A stretch of DNA of 64,000 nucleotides. Origin: Streptomyces albospinus. Lineage in GTDB: Bacteria; Actinomycetota; Actinomycetes; Streptomycetales; Streptomycetaceae. Within the stretch, counting starts at the first letter, position 1, and each line of letters starts with the position of its first letter. The position numbers and the translations under genes are program-made. Below are positions 1-7,731 of this stretch, in pieces. Location of the stretch: NCBI RefSeq assembly GCF_014648695.1, contig NZ_BMRP01000004.1, positions 38,553 to 102,552 of the forward strand. The letters are read 5' to 3'. Below the pieces are notes generated by a model. The model made no database searches, was not told the DNA's origin, and worked only from the letters and a program-made list of their open reading frames with translations.

Positions 1-815
1 GCGGCCAGCCGGTCGCGGAGCGGGGCTGCCTTGCGGCGCGCGTCGCGCACGGAGAGCGGAAGGGGGGACCAGCCGGTGAGCCGCCCCAGCGAGACGACCG
101 GCGGATGGACCGGCGAGACGGCCATGACCTCGGCCGGGTCGCCCATCACGGGGGCCGCGCCGGGGCCGGGCAGCAGGATCACCTGGTCCGCGTACTGGAC
201 CACCCGCTCCAGCCGGTGCTCGGCCAGCAGCACCGTCGTCCCCAGGTCGTGGACCAGCCGCTGGAGCACCGCCAGCACCTCCTCGGCGGCGGCCGGGTCC
301 AGCGCCGAGGTCGGCTCGTCCAGGACCAGCACCTTGGGATGGGTGGTCAGCACCGAGCCGATCGCCACCCGCTGCATCTGGCCGCCCGACAGCGTGGTGA
401 TGGCCCGGTCGCGCAGCTCCGCCAGGCCCAGCAGGTCCAGGGTCTCCTCGACGCGGCGGCGCATCACGTCCGGGGCGAGGCCCAGCGACTCCATCCCGTA
501 GGCGAGTTCGTCCTCGACGGTGTCGGTGACGAAGTGTGCCGGCGGGTCCTGGCCCACCGTGCCCACGACATCGGCCAGTTCGCGCGGCGGGTGGGTGCGG
601 GTGTCCCGGCCGTCGACGGTCACCCGGCCGCGCAGGGTGCCGCCGGTGAAGTGCGGGACGAGCCCGCACACCGCGTTCAGGAGGGTGGACTTGCCGACGC
701 CGGACGGGCCGACGAGAAGGCACAACTCGCCCTCGGGCACGGTCAGATCGACGCCCTGGACGGCGGGCGCGGCGGCATCCCCGTAGGTGACCGAGACCTG
801 CTCGAAGCGGATCAC
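1..815 (-). CDS. ECF/ABC transporter ATP-binding protein (partial, runs off the window)
   Basis: This is the N-terminal 271 residues of an ATPase that energises an energy-coupling-factor importer; the C-terminus lies before base 1. The reading frame contains a Walker A loop GPSGVGKST (about residues 36-44), the ABC signature LSGGQMQRVAIGS, the Walker B/D-loop VLVLDEPTSALDP and the switch histidine in LLAEHRLERV, in the order expected of CbiO/EcfA proteins. The GTG start at 815 overlaps the stop of the upstream T-subunit gene (GTGA), which implies translational coupling. Many actinobacterial members are double ATPases, so a second nucleotide-binding domain may follow outside the window. It is the last visible gene of the riboswitch-controlled operon, so cobalamin is the inferred cargo. 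Confidence 0.93.
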   Translation of the reverse strand, partial: MIRFEQVSVTYGDAAAPAVQGVDLTVPEGELCLLVGPSGVGKSTLLNAVCGLVPHFTGGTLRGRVTVDGRDTRTHPPRELADVVGTVGQDPPAHFVTDTVEDELAYGMESLGLAPDVMRRRVEETLDLLGLAELRDRAITTLSGGQMQRVAIGSVLTTHPKVLVLDEPTSALDPAAAEEVLAVLQRLVHDLGTTVLLAEHRLERVVQYADQVILLPGPGAAPVMGDPAEVMAVSPVHPPVVSLGRLTGWSPLPLSVRDARRKAAPLRDRLA

Positions 816-1993
816 TGGGCGGGCTCCTTCGTGGACGGATCGGAAGTGGCCGTACGGGCGGGGGCGTTGGCGCGGTCCGGCCGGCGCGCCCCGCGCTCGC
901 CGCCCGCGGGCACCGGCACGGGGACCGGCGCAGCCACTGCGGGCACCAGCCCCACCAGCAGCGACAGCGCCGGCCACAGCGGCAGTACGGGCGCGGTCAG
1001 CGGCACCGCGGGCGGGTGCAGGGCCGCCGGTGCGTAGCCGTTGGCGGCGATCATGAGAGCGGCGACGGCGATGCCCGAACCGGCCACCAGCCAGGCGCGC
1101 ACGCCCCACCGCTCGGGCCGGTAGCGGGTGCGCACCGCTCGCCGGCCGCCCAGCCACAGCCCGGCGAGCGCGGCGGCGAGCCCGGCCAGCAGCAGCGGCA
1201 GCCCGTAGCCGCCCCCGGTGTCGCCCAGCAGTCCGTACGTGCCCGCGCAGACACCCAGCAGTCCGCCGAGGGTCAGTGCGGAGGTGATGTGCCGTACGGC
1301 GCGCGGCACTTGGGCGGTACGGCCGTAGCCGCGCGCGTCCATCGCCGCGGCCAGCGCCACCGAGCGCTCCAGCGCGCCCTCCAGCACCGGCAGCCCGACC
1401 TGGAGGAGCGCCCTGGCGCCCCGGTCCGGGCGGCCCCGCAGCCGCCGGGCGGCGCGCAGCCGTTGGACGTCCGCGACCAGATTCGGCGCGAACGTCATCG
1501 CGACGACCACCGCCACCCCCGCCTCGTAGAGCGCGCCCGGCAGCGACTTCAGCAGCCGGGCCGGGTTGGCGAGCGCATTGGCGGCGCCCACGCAGATCAG
1601 CAGCGTGGCCAGCTTCAGACCGTCGTACGCCGCGAAGACCATCCCCTCCGCGGTGACCCGGCCACCGACCCGTACGCCCTTCGCCCAGTCGGGGAGCGGC
1701 AGTTCGGGGAGCGTGACCAGGACGTGCGTACCGGGGACCGGTGAGCCGAGCACGAACGCGAACACCAGCCGGATGCCGAGCACCAGCAGCCCGAGCTTGA
1801 CGAACGCCCCGTACGAGCGGGCCCACGGCGCGGTCGTACGGCGGGCCGCCACGACATATCCGGCCACCCCGACCAGCAGTCCCAGCAGCAGCGGATTGGT
1901 GGTCCGCGACGCCGCGGTCGCCAGGCCGAGCGCCCACAGCCACCAGGCGCCCGCGTGCAGCGCGGTGGTGCGGGTCGCCTGCGGGGCGCTCAT
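812..1993 (-). CDS. ECF transporter T component (CbiQ/EcfT-type transmembrane protein)
   Basis: A 393-residue integral membrane protein with several hydrophobic helices in the N-terminal half (ALHAGAWWLWALGLATAAS, LLLGLLVGVAGYVVA, GLLVLGIRLVFAFVLG). It carries the EcfT coupling motif around AMDARGYGR that docks on the ATPase. The family forms the scaffold linking ATPases to the substrate-binding subunit. The ATG at 1993 overlaps the stop of the preceding gene (ATGA), and its own stop overlaps the ATPase start. An in-frame extension upstream of 1993 reads as Arg-rich shadow sequence and was excluded. No classical S component is visible, so the two secreted neighbours may serve that role. Confidence 0.9.
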   Translation of the reverse strand: MSAPQATRTTALHAGAWWLWALGLATAASRTTNPLLLGLLVGVAGYVVAARRTTAPWARSYGAFVKLGLLVLGIRLVFAFVLGSPVPGTHVLVTLPELPLPDWAKGVRVGGRVTAEGMVFAAYDGLKLATLLICVGAANALANPARLLKSLPGALYEAGVAVVVAMTFAPNLVADVQRLRAARRLRGRPDRGARALLQVGLPVLEGALERSVALAAAMDARGYGRTAQVPRAVRHITSALTLGGLLGVCAGTYGLLGDTGGGYGLPLLLAGLAAALAGLWLGGRRAVRTRYRPERWGVRAWLVAGSGIAVAALMIAANGYAPAALHPPAVPLTAPVLPLWPALSLLVGLVPAVAAPVPVPVPAGGERGARRPDRANAPARTATSDPSTKEPAQ

Positions 1994-2691
1994 CCGCGCC
2001 GGCGGCGGGCCTGCCACACGCCGGCCGCGCCCAGTACGACGACGGCGGCGATGCCGCCGAGGAGTCCGGCGGAGGGGCCGCCGGAGCCGCCGCTGTCCGC
2101 CGCGGGCGACGTGCCCGATGTGCCGGGGCCCTGCTGTGCCCCGTCCTTCGCGCCGCCCTTGGACCCGTCGGCGACCTGTTCCGCGCAGCCGGACCGCGGG
2201 TAGCCCGCGATGGCGCACAGCAGCGCGTTGGCGTCATAGCGCAGCGGCTTGGCGACCGCCGCCAGCGCATCGCCCGCCGAGGCGTCCTCGGGTACCTGGG
2301 CACAGGCCGTGCGGGCCGGCGGCGGCTGCTCGCCGGCGGGGGCGTCCGCCGCGGTGCCGAAGTCGAGGGTGACAGCGATGCGCTTGCTGCCCGGCTTCGC
2401 CGGGGTGGTGCGGCAGATCGCCGCGAAGTCGGGGGCGGTGCGCGGCGAGCCGGCCTTGGCGGAGTCGGTGCTGACGGTGAAGCGGAAGCCCGCGACGGCG
2501 CCGTCGGCCGGCCGCAGTGTGGCCGGCCCCTCGGTGGCGTACGCCCACGAGCCGCCGGCGCTGCCGCTCTTGCCCTCCCAGAACGACCAGTAGCGGTACT
2601 CCTGCGCCTGCGCGGGCCCGGCGGACAGCCCGGCCACCGCACCGGCCAGCAGCAGGGCCGCGGCGCCCCGTCCGCTGCGGCTGCCCCGCAT
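1990..2691 (-). CDS. SCO2322-like secreted, C-terminally membrane-anchored protein
   Basis: A 233-residue protein with an N-terminal signal peptide (Arg-rich start, hydrophobic AALLLAGAVAGLSAG, AQA cleavage-like site) and a mature region beginning EYRYWSFWEG. A Gly/Ser/Asp-rich linker leads to a C-terminal membrane helix (LLGGIAAVVVLGAAGVW) ending in Arg residues. The YRYWSFW start and the position between a toroid protein and EcfT match the Streptomyces SCO2322 family, whose biochemical role is unknown to me. The ATG at 2691 overlaps the toroid gene's stop. I infer an extracytoplasmic partner in substrate capture. Conserved cysteines (AICRTT, TACAQV, LLCAIA, SGCAEQ) could form disulfides. 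Confidence 0.85.
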   Translation of the reverse strand: MRGSRSGRGAAALLLAGAVAGLSAGPAQAQEYRYWSFWEGKSGSAGGSWAYATEGPATLRPADGAVAGFRFTVSTDSAKAGSPRTAPDFAAICRTTPAKPGSKRIAVTLDFGTAADAPAGEQPPPARTACAQVPEDASAGDALAAVAKPLRYDANALLCAIAGYPRSGCAEQVADGSKGGAKDGAQQGPGTSGTSPAADSGGSGGPSAGLLGGIAAVVVLGAAGVWQARRRRG

Positions 2692-4085
2692 CACAGCGCG
2701 TTCTTGTTCTTGCGGGCGCTGATCAGGAAGCCGATGCCGGCGCCGAAGGCCAGCCCGACGCCGACCACCCACCACACGTTGATGCCGCCGCCGGTGTCGT
2801 CGGTGTTCTTGGCGCCCTTCTCCGGGGTGGCGGACGGTGCGCTGCCCTCCGGTGCCGGGCCGGTCGCATTGAGCGCGGCCACCAGGTCGGTGCCGCCGAA
2901 GGAGCGCGGGTCGGTGCCGGTGGCGTGCGCGGCCAGCACCAACTGGGCGTACGCGGCCGGGCCGTTCTGCTTCGCCCAGCCCGCGGCGTTCTTCTCCAAC
3001 CACTGGAGCGGCTTCTGCGCGGCGGCGCCGTGCGCACCGGCCGCCAGCGCCACCACGGTGTCGGCGGTGTTGCCCACGTCGGGCTGCTGCTCGGCGCCCG
3101 GCATCGCGGAACGCAGGTGCTGGCCGTTGGCGTCCAGCTGGGCCACCAGGTACGCGTTGCCGGCGTCCGCGGCGCGTGCCCGCCGGTCTGCGCCGTCCGC
3201 CCCCTCGGTGCCTCCCTTGGCGCCGCCGCTGCCCTGGTCCTCGCCGCAGGCCAGCGCCTTGACCGGGGCGGTGGCGTCCTTGCCGGCCGGGTCGACGACG
3301 AAGCCCTTCCCCAGCGCGCCGGTGGCGGCGGCTGCGGTCGCGTCGGCGTTGGGTGCCGCATTCTTGAGCTGGAAGGCGAACGCGCCGCGCTCGCCGTCCT
3401 TCGCGTCGCAGCCCAGCTGGAACCCCAGCAGCGCGTCGTACGGATTCTTGCCGTCCTTCTTCGACGTCACGGACTCGGGCCGCTCGCCCGCCGCGGTGAG
3501 TGCGCCGATGACGACGGCGGTGGAGTTGGCGTCGCTGTCCGAGCCGGCCATCGAGCCCCAGCCGCCGTCGTCGTGCTGGACGGACTTCAGCCAGGTGACG
3601 GCCTTCTGCACGGTGCTGCCGTGCCCGCCGAGCGCGGCCAGCGCCTGCACCGCGGCGGCGGTCTGGTTGGTGTCCCGCATCGTCTTGGCGTCGCATGCGG
3701 CGCCCGGGTCGGGCCGGAACGCGGCGAACGAGCCGTCGGCGCACTGCTGCCCCGCGAGCCAGTCGACGGCCGACGTCGCGGGCCGCACCCCGACCGTGTG
3801 CTGCGCGAGCAGCGCCAGCGACTGGCGCCAGACGCCGTCGTACTGGGGGTCCTTGGTGCCGTAGAGGCCGGGCGGCAGCTTGGCGGGGGCGGAGGGGGTG
3901 GCGGGCGCGGCCGGGTGGGGGGCGGCGTAGGCGGTGGTGGTGTACGAGGTGAGGACCGTGGCCAGTACGGCCGTGGCGGCCAGCGCCGCGGCGGTGCGGG
4001 CGCGGGGGGCCCGGACGGCGACGGGGGGCGTCTGCGGCGAAGGGGCCTGGGGAGCCAGGGGGGCCATGGGGGCCGTGGTGGCCAT
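2691..4085 (-). CDS. Secreted membrane-anchored alpha/alpha-toroid (prenyltransferase/squalene-oxidase repeat) protein, intrinsic-factor-like
   Basis: A 464-residue protein. It has a signal segment (AALAATAVLATVLTSYTTTAYA), then repeated helical pairs with the toroid signature (QQCADGSFAAF, HDDGGWGSMAG, NQTAAAVQALAALGG, TADTVVALAAGA). A Ser/Thr-rich linker precedes a C-terminal membrane helix (VWWVVGVGLAFGAGIGFLI) and Lys-rich tail. These QxxDGSW/F-like repeats build the alpha6-alpha6 barrel also used by vertebrate intrinsic factor and transcobalamin. The ATG at 4085 is preceded by a GAGAGG ribosome site; in-frame codons further upstream lie inside the riboswitch leader and are unlikely starts. 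Being the first gene after the cobalamin riboswitch, it is a good candidate for the extracellular B12-capturing protein. Direct B12 binding is inference. Confidence 0.85.
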   Translation of the reverse strand: MATTAPMAPLAPQAPSPQTPPVAVRAPRARTAAALAATAVLATVLTSYTTTAYAAPHPAAPATPSAPAKLPPGLYGTKDPQYDGVWRQSLALLAQHTVGVRPATSAVDWLAGQQCADGSFAAFRPDPGAACDAKTMRDTNQTAAAVQALAALGGHGSTVQKAVTWLKSVQHDDGGWGSMAGSDSDANSTAVVIGALTAAGERPESVTSKKDGKNPYDALLGFQLGCDAKDGERGAFAFQLKNAAPNADATAAAATGALGKGFVVDPAGKDATAPVKALACGEDQGSGGAKGGTEGADGADRRARAADAGNAYLVAQLDANGQHLRSAMPGAEQQPDVGNTADTVVALAAGAHGAAAQKPLQWLEKNAAGWAKQNGPAAYAQLVLAAHATGTDPRSFGGTDLVAALNATGPAPEGSAPSATPEKGAKNTDDTGGGINVWWVVGVGLAFGAGIGFLISARKNKNAL

Positions 4086-4254
4086 CGGGTCGGTGCCTCT
4101 CGGGTCGGTTCGCGGCGGTGTACGCAGCCGCGGCTCGGCCGGCCGCGCGCCCTGGGGGCGGGGCGCGGTGGCACCGGGCTCAGCTCCGTATACCTCGACG
4201 GTGCCGCGCACCGGCCGTCCGCTCGGACGGGGGCGGTGGCGGGAGCCTTGGTCG

Positions 4255-4398
4255 TGCCGTGCCTTTCGGGTGCTCCGGCTTGTACGGCGGTGCATACGGG
4301 GTATGTGGGCCGTGCTCACGGTTGCGGGTCAGCGCCGGATTTCCACCGGCTTTCCCCGATCGGGTACGGATGAAGTTGTCCCGCACACCTTAACGCTC
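4255..4398 (-). promoter_or_regulatory. Cobalamin (AdoCbl) riboswitch in the leader of the toroid/ECF operon
   Basis: On the minus strand the B12-box core reads GGGGAAAGCCGGTGGAAATC followed by CGGCGCTGACCCGCAACCGT, between about 4359 and 4317. The 3' consensus AAGCCGGAGCACC follows at about 4283-4270. This core is diagnostic of cobalamin riboswitches. The element ends about 170 nt before the toroid ORF start. A GC-rich hairpin (CGTCCG/CGGACG, around 4216-4229) lies between the aptamer and the gene and could be part of the expression platform. Exact 5' and 3' limits are estimated. Confidence 0.9.
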
Positions 4399-4474
4399 CG
4401 CTTGGGGGCGCCGATGTGGTGGTGGGGCTCGTTGTTGGCTGCCCGGTGGGTGGGGCGAACCTGGTTTCCGGGTT

Positions 4475-4552
4475 CTGTCCGGTGGGGGCTGGCGTGGCCT
4501 CGGTTGCTGTCCGGTGGGGGCTGGCGTGGCCTCGGTTGCTGTCCGGTGGGTG
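4475..4552. repeat. 32-bp direct tandem repeat, about 2.4 copies
   Basis: The unit starts CTGTCCGGTGGGGGCTGGCG and ends TGGCCTCGGTTG. Copies lie at 4475-4506 and 4507-4538, with a third partial copy at 4539-4552. They are in the non-coding stretch between the riboswitch and the metallo-hydrolase gene. No function is evident. Confidence 0.8.
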
Positions 4553-4703
4553 GGGGCCGGAGGGCTGCACCGGAATACTCCCCCAGCCTTCGGCCGGGAG
4601 GCGCCCCCACGGCGCGGGCGCATCTGGTGTGTAGATGACGAATACCCCGGCGTTCGCTCCAGGTCCTGCGGGCGCACTCCGGTACATCCCTCCGGCCCTG
4701 CGC
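4552..4703. repeat. Element with ~28-bp imperfect terminal inverted repeats (MITE-like), containing a dispersed palindrome
   Basis: The left end (about 4552-4580) reads GGGCCGGAGGGCTGCACCGG, and the complement of the right end (about 4675-4703) reads GGGCCGGAGGGATGTACCGG. They are inverted copies separated by roughly 100 bp. Inside, 4574-4609 holds a CTCCCCCAGCC..GGAGGCGCCCCC hairpin of a type recurring at 30037 and, in variant form, at 28869 and 35612. No gene is visible between 4400 and 4790; this element and the 32-bp repeats fill it. Confidence 0.55.
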
Positions 4704-4790
4704 CGTCGCCGACCGACGGACGGTGGCTCCGACCGTCGCGGACACCGCTTCGTGCCATTGGCCCGCAGGCGGCGGTCCCTGCGGTGGGGG

Positions 4791-5831
4791 TTACACCGCC
4801 TGGTACCGCTGCGGCGCGTTGCCCGGGAGGAGTTCGGCGTGGCCGAGTTTTACCAGGCGGCGGAGGTGGGCTTCGGCTTCGGAGACGGCGATGTTGCGGG
4901 AGGCGTAGGGGATTTGGTCCCAGGGGCGGTTCCACTGCATGGCGGTGGCCAGTTGCCAGGGGGTGCGGGGTTCGCGGAGCAGTGCTCGCAGGTCGGAGAG
5001 GCGTTCTTCGTGGTGGGCGATGAGCTGCTCTGCGCGGGTGTCGGCGTCGGTGAAGGCGTACTGGTGGGCGGGGAGGACCTCGGCGGGGGCGAGGCGGGCG
5101 ATGCGTTCGAGGGAGTCGAGGTAGTCGCCGAGGGGGTCGGTGGGGGTGGTGTCGTCGGGGTCCTCGTAGAGGCCGATGTGCGGGGTGATGCCGGGGAGGA
5201 GGTGGTCGCCGGAGAAGAGGCGGCCGGAGCCGGGGGTACGGGCGGGATGTTCCTCTTCCAGGTGGAGGCAGACGTGGCCGGGGGTGTGGCCCGGGGTCCA
5301 GATGGCGCGGAGGCGGCGGCCGGGGAGGTCGAGGAGTTCGCCGGGGGCGATCGCGCGGTCGGGGAGGGCGGCCCGGCGGCCGGGGAGGCGCCGGCCGCGG
5401 CCGGCGGCGCGGGCCTCGCGGAGGGGGGCCAGGTGGTCGTCGGGGGCGCCGGCCGCGGTGAGTTTGGCCAGGAGGTAGTCGAGCCACTGGCCCGGTCGGG
5501 CCTCGCGGGTGCGCCGGACGACCGCGGAGTCCGCGGCGTGCATCGCGACCCAGGCGCCGGAGGTCCCCCGGACCTTGGCGGAGAGGCCGTGGTGGTCGGG
5601 GTGGTGGTGGGTGATCAGTACGCCGTGGATGTCGGCGAGGGCGAAGCCGCAGGCGGTGACGCCGGCGGTGAGGGTGTCCCAGGAGTCGGGGTCGTCCCAG
5701 CCGGTGTCGACGAGGACCGGTCCGCGGTCGGTTTCCAGGAGGTGGACGAGGGTGTGGCCGAGGGGGTTGTCCGGGATGGGGACGGCGATGCTCCATACGC
5801 CGCCCTTGTGGTCGATCACCCGCGGTGTCAT
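4791..5831 (-). CDS. MBL-fold metallo-hydrolase
   Basis: A 346-residue metallo-beta-lactamase-fold hydrolase. The metal-binding signature THHHPDHHG (about residues 77-85), the downstream GHTPGHVCLH and SGDHLL motifs, and the late histidine in PAHQY supply the expected di-metal ligands. The C-terminal third is helical, as in lactonase/thioesterase-like members. The start ATG at 5831 lies 42 bp from a KstR box (5873-5886), so the gene should belong to the KstR regulon and could cleave a CoA thioester or lactone intermediate; the substrate is unknown. It is divergent from the aldehyde dehydrogenase gene. Confidence 0.88.
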   Translation of the reverse strand: MTPRVIDHKGGVWSIAVPIPDNPLGHTLVHLLETDRGPVLVDTGWDDPDSWDTLTAGVTACGFALADIHGVLITHHHPDHHGLSAKVRGTSGAWVAMHAADSAVVRRTREARPGQWLDYLLAKLTAAGAPDDHLAPLREARAAGRGRRLPGRRAALPDRAIAPGELLDLPGRRLRAIWTPGHTPGHVCLHLEEEHPARTPGSGRLFSGDHLLPGITPHIGLYEDPDDTTPTDPLGDYLDSLERIARLAPAEVLPAHQYAFTDADTRAEQLIAHHEERLSDLRALLREPRTPWQLATAMQWNRPWDQIPYASRNIAVSEAEAHLRRLVKLGHAELLPGNAPQRYQAV

Positions 5832-5872
5832 GTCCCGTCCCCTCGTTGCCTGGTCTGGGCACCGACTATAAC

Positions 5873-5886
5873 TAGAACGGGTTTCA
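5873..5886. promoter_or_regulatory. KstR box (TAGAACGGGTTTCA)
   Basis: Exact match to the published KstR consensus TNNAACNNGTTNNA, in the 177-bp divergent intergenic region between the metallo-hydrolase (start 5831) and the aldehyde dehydrogenase (start 6009). A kstR-like gene lies 2 kb away. Confidence 0.75.
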
Positions 5887-5954
5887 GGGCTGCGTGAAGT
5901 GGGCTTCCGGGGTTGGGTAGTTGGGATTCGGTCGGTGTCGTGGACTCCGGTAAG

Positions 5955-5968
5955 TGGAACTGGTATCA
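5955..5968. promoter_or_regulatory. Probable second, degenerate KstR box within a GAACTG/CAGTTC palindrome
   Basis: TGGAACTGGTATCA matches the KstR consensus except GTA for GTT. It overlaps a perfect inverted repeat GAACTG-GTAT-CAGTTC (5957-5972). It sits 40-54 bp before the aldehyde dehydrogenase start, so each divergent gene may have its own box. Confidence 0.4.
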
Positions 5969-5970
5969 GT

Positions 5971-5987
5971 TCTGATGGAGCGTCAGA
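5971..5987. promoter_or_regulatory. TCTGA-N7-TCAGA operator, copy A
   Basis: TCTGA at 5971-5975 and TCAGA at 5983-5987 form a 5-7-5 inverted repeat, extended by one base each side (TTCTGA/TCAGAA). The same spacing recurs at 14374, 17415 and 26396. It lies 21 bp before the aldehyde dehydrogenase start, next to a GGGAGG ribosome site. Confidence 0.6.
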
Positions 5988-6008
5988 AACCTTCGGGAGG
6001 CGGCAGAG

Positions 6009-7460
6009 ATGAGCGACCTCGTCGAGCACGGCAAGCTCTACGTAGGCGGTGAGTGGGTCGACCCGGCCGGTGCGGACACGATCGAGGTCGTCTCGCCGCA
6101 CACCGAACAGGTCATCGGCCGGGTGCCGCACGCGTCGCGGGCCGATGTCGACCGGGCGGTGGCCGCGGCCCGCCGGTCGTTCGCGGCGGGGGAGTGGGCC
6201 GACGCGCCGCTGGCGGACCGGATCGCGGTGGTGAGCCGGATCAAGGACGCCTTCGCGGTGCGCAGCGAGGAGTTCGCCCGGGTCATCGGCGCGCAGAACG
6301 GGACGCCGGTGACCTCGGGGGTCATGGTGCAGTCGCTGGCCGCGATGATGGTGTGGGACGCGGCGATCACGGTGGCCGGGGGGTTCGCGTTCGAGGAGCG
6401 GCGGGCGGGGGTGCTGGGGCCGCTGCTGATCCGCCGGGAGCCGGTGGGGGTGGTCGCGGCCGTGGTGCCGTGGAACGTCCCGCAGTTCACCGCCGCCGCC
6501 AAGCTCGCGCCGGCGCTGCTGGCAGGGTGCTCGGTGGTGCTGAAGGTGTCGCCGGAGACCCCGCTGGACGCGTATCTGCTCGCGGAGATCGCGTCGGAGG
6601 CGGGGCTGCCGGAGGGAGTGCTGTCGATCCTGCCGGCGGACCGGGAGGTGAGTGAGTACCTGGTCGGGCACCCGGGCGTGGACAAGGTGTCGTTCACCGG
6701 GTCGGTGGCGGCCGGCAAGCGGGTCATGGAGGTCGCGGCCCGCAATCTCAGCCGGGTGACGCTGGAGTTGGGCGGCAAGTCGGCGGCGGTGATCCTGCCG
6801 GACGCGGATCTGGACGCGGCGGTGGCCGGGATCGCGCCGTTCGCCTGGATGATCAACGGGCAGGCGTGTGTGGCGCAGACGCGGATCCTCGCGCCGCGCA
6901 GCCGCTACGACGAGATCGCGGAGCGGTTCGCCGCGGCGGCGGACGCGCTGCGGGTCGGCGATCCGCTGGATCCGGCCACCGAGGTGGGGCCGTTGGTGGC
7001 CCGCCGTCAGCGGCAGCGGTCGCTCGACTACATCGCGCTGGGGCAGCAGGAAGGCGCCAAGGTGCTGGCGGGCGGCGGGCGTCCGAAGGACCTGCCGACG
7101 GGCTGGTATGTCGAGCCGACGCTGTTCGGCGAGGTCGGCAACGCGATGCGGATCGCACGCGAGGAGATCTTCGGGCCGGTGATCTGCCTGCTGCCGTACG
7201 AGGACGAGGCGGAGGCGGTGCGGATCGCCGACGACTCGGAATACGGGCTGTCGGGGTCGGTGTGGACGGCCGATGTGGAGCGGGGGATCGAGGTCGCGCG
7301 GCGGGTGCGGACGGGGACGTACTCGGTGAACACGTTCGGCATCGACATGCTCGGGCCGTTCGGCGGCTACAAGAACTCCGGGATCGGGCGGGAGTTCGGG
7401 CCGGAGGGCTTCGCCGAGTACCTGGAGCACAAGATGATCCACCTGCCGGCGGGTGCCTGA
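6009..7460 (+). CDS. NAD(P)-dependent aldehyde dehydrogenase
   Basis: A 483-residue ALDH-superfamily enzyme that oxidises an aldehyde to the acid. The cofactor motif VVPWNVPQF, the general base Glu253 in LELGGKS and the catalytic nucleophile Cys287 in NGQACVAQTR are present, and the length is normal for the family. The ATG at 6009 follows a GGGAGGCGG ribosome site. Its stop TGA shares an A with the ferredoxin start ATG, so the two are co-translated. The promoter region carries KstR-type and TCTGA-N7-TCAGA sites, suggesting it oxidises an aldehyde formed during sterol-like side-chain degradation; the true substrate cannot be read from sequence. Confidence 0.95.
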   Translation: MSDLVEHGKLYVGGEWVDPAGADTIEVVSPHTEQVIGRVPHASRADVDRAVAAARRSFAAGEWADAPLADRIAVVSRIKDAFAVRSEEFARVIGAQNGTPVTSGVMVQSLAAMMVWDAAITVAGGFAFEERRAGVLGPLLIRREPVGVVAAVVPWNVPQFTAAAKLAPALLAGCSVVLKVSPETPLDAYLLAEIASEAGLPEGVLSILPADREVSEYLVGHPGVDKVSFTGSVAAGKRVMEVAARNLSRVTLELGGKSAAVILPDADLDAAVAGIAPFAWMINGQACVAQTRILAPRSRYDEIAERFAAAADALRVGDPLDPATEVGPLVARRQRQRSLDYIALGQQEGAKVLAGGGRPKDLPTGWYVEPTLFGEVGNAMRIAREEIFGPVICLLPYEDEAEAVRIADDSEYGLSGSVWTADVERGIEVARRVRTGTYSVNTFGIDMLGPFGGYKNSGIGREFGPEGFAEYLEHKMIHLPAGA

Positions 7461-7693
7461 TGGGGGAGCGCTGGCGGGTGGCGGTGGACCGGGGGGTCTG
7501 CATCGGGTCCGGGCTGTGCGTCGATGCGGCGCCCGACGGGTTCCGGCTGGACGCGGCGCGGCAGTCGCATCCCGTGGTGGCGGAGACGGACGCCGGGGAG
7601 GGCGTGCTGGCGGCGGCCGAGGGCTGCCCGGTGGAGGCGATCACGATCACCTCGGTGGCGAGCGGTGAGGCGGTCTTCCCGCCCGAGGAGTGA
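7460..7693 (+). CDS. Small 3Fe-4S-type ferredoxin
   Basis: A 77-residue acidic ferredoxin with the cluster ligands CIGSGLC near the N-terminus and CPVEAI near the C-terminus. The missing fourth cysteine in the first motif is typical of [3Fe-4S] ferredoxins that feed cytochromes P450. The ATG overlaps the aldehyde dehydrogenase stop. No P450 gene occurs in the window, so the partner (a P450 or other oxygenase) must be encoded elsewhere; alternatively it accepts electrons from the dehydrogenase itself. Confidence 0.92.
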   Translation: MGERWRVAVDRGVCIGSGLCVDAAPDGFRLDAARQSHPVVAETDAGEGVLAAAEGCPVEAITITSVASGEAVFPPEE

Positions 7694-7702
7694 GCGGCGC
7701 GC

Positions 7703-7731
7703 GGGGCGGGGGACCCTCAGTCCCTCGCCCC
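7703..7731. terminator. Bidirectional hairpin between the ferredoxin and kstR-like genes
   Basis: GGGGCGGGGGAC-CCTCA-GTCCCTCGCCCC forms a near-perfect stem. It starts 10 bp after the ferredoxin stop and overlaps the last codons of the convergent regulator gene (stop at 7717). Confidence 0.6.

Noticed and set aside
4086..4319. N-terminal extension of the toroid protein to a start at 4319
   Set aside because: It would run through the cobalamin riboswitch and reads as Arg/Pro-rich non-coding sequence before a proper signal peptide starting at 4085.
5832..7442. Long open minus-strand frame opposite the aldehyde dehydrogenase, continuous with the metallo-hydrolase frame
   Set aside because: It is Arg/His/Pro-rich shadow sequence created by the G/C-biased third positions of the plus-strand gene; the metallo-hydrolase has a natural start at 5831.
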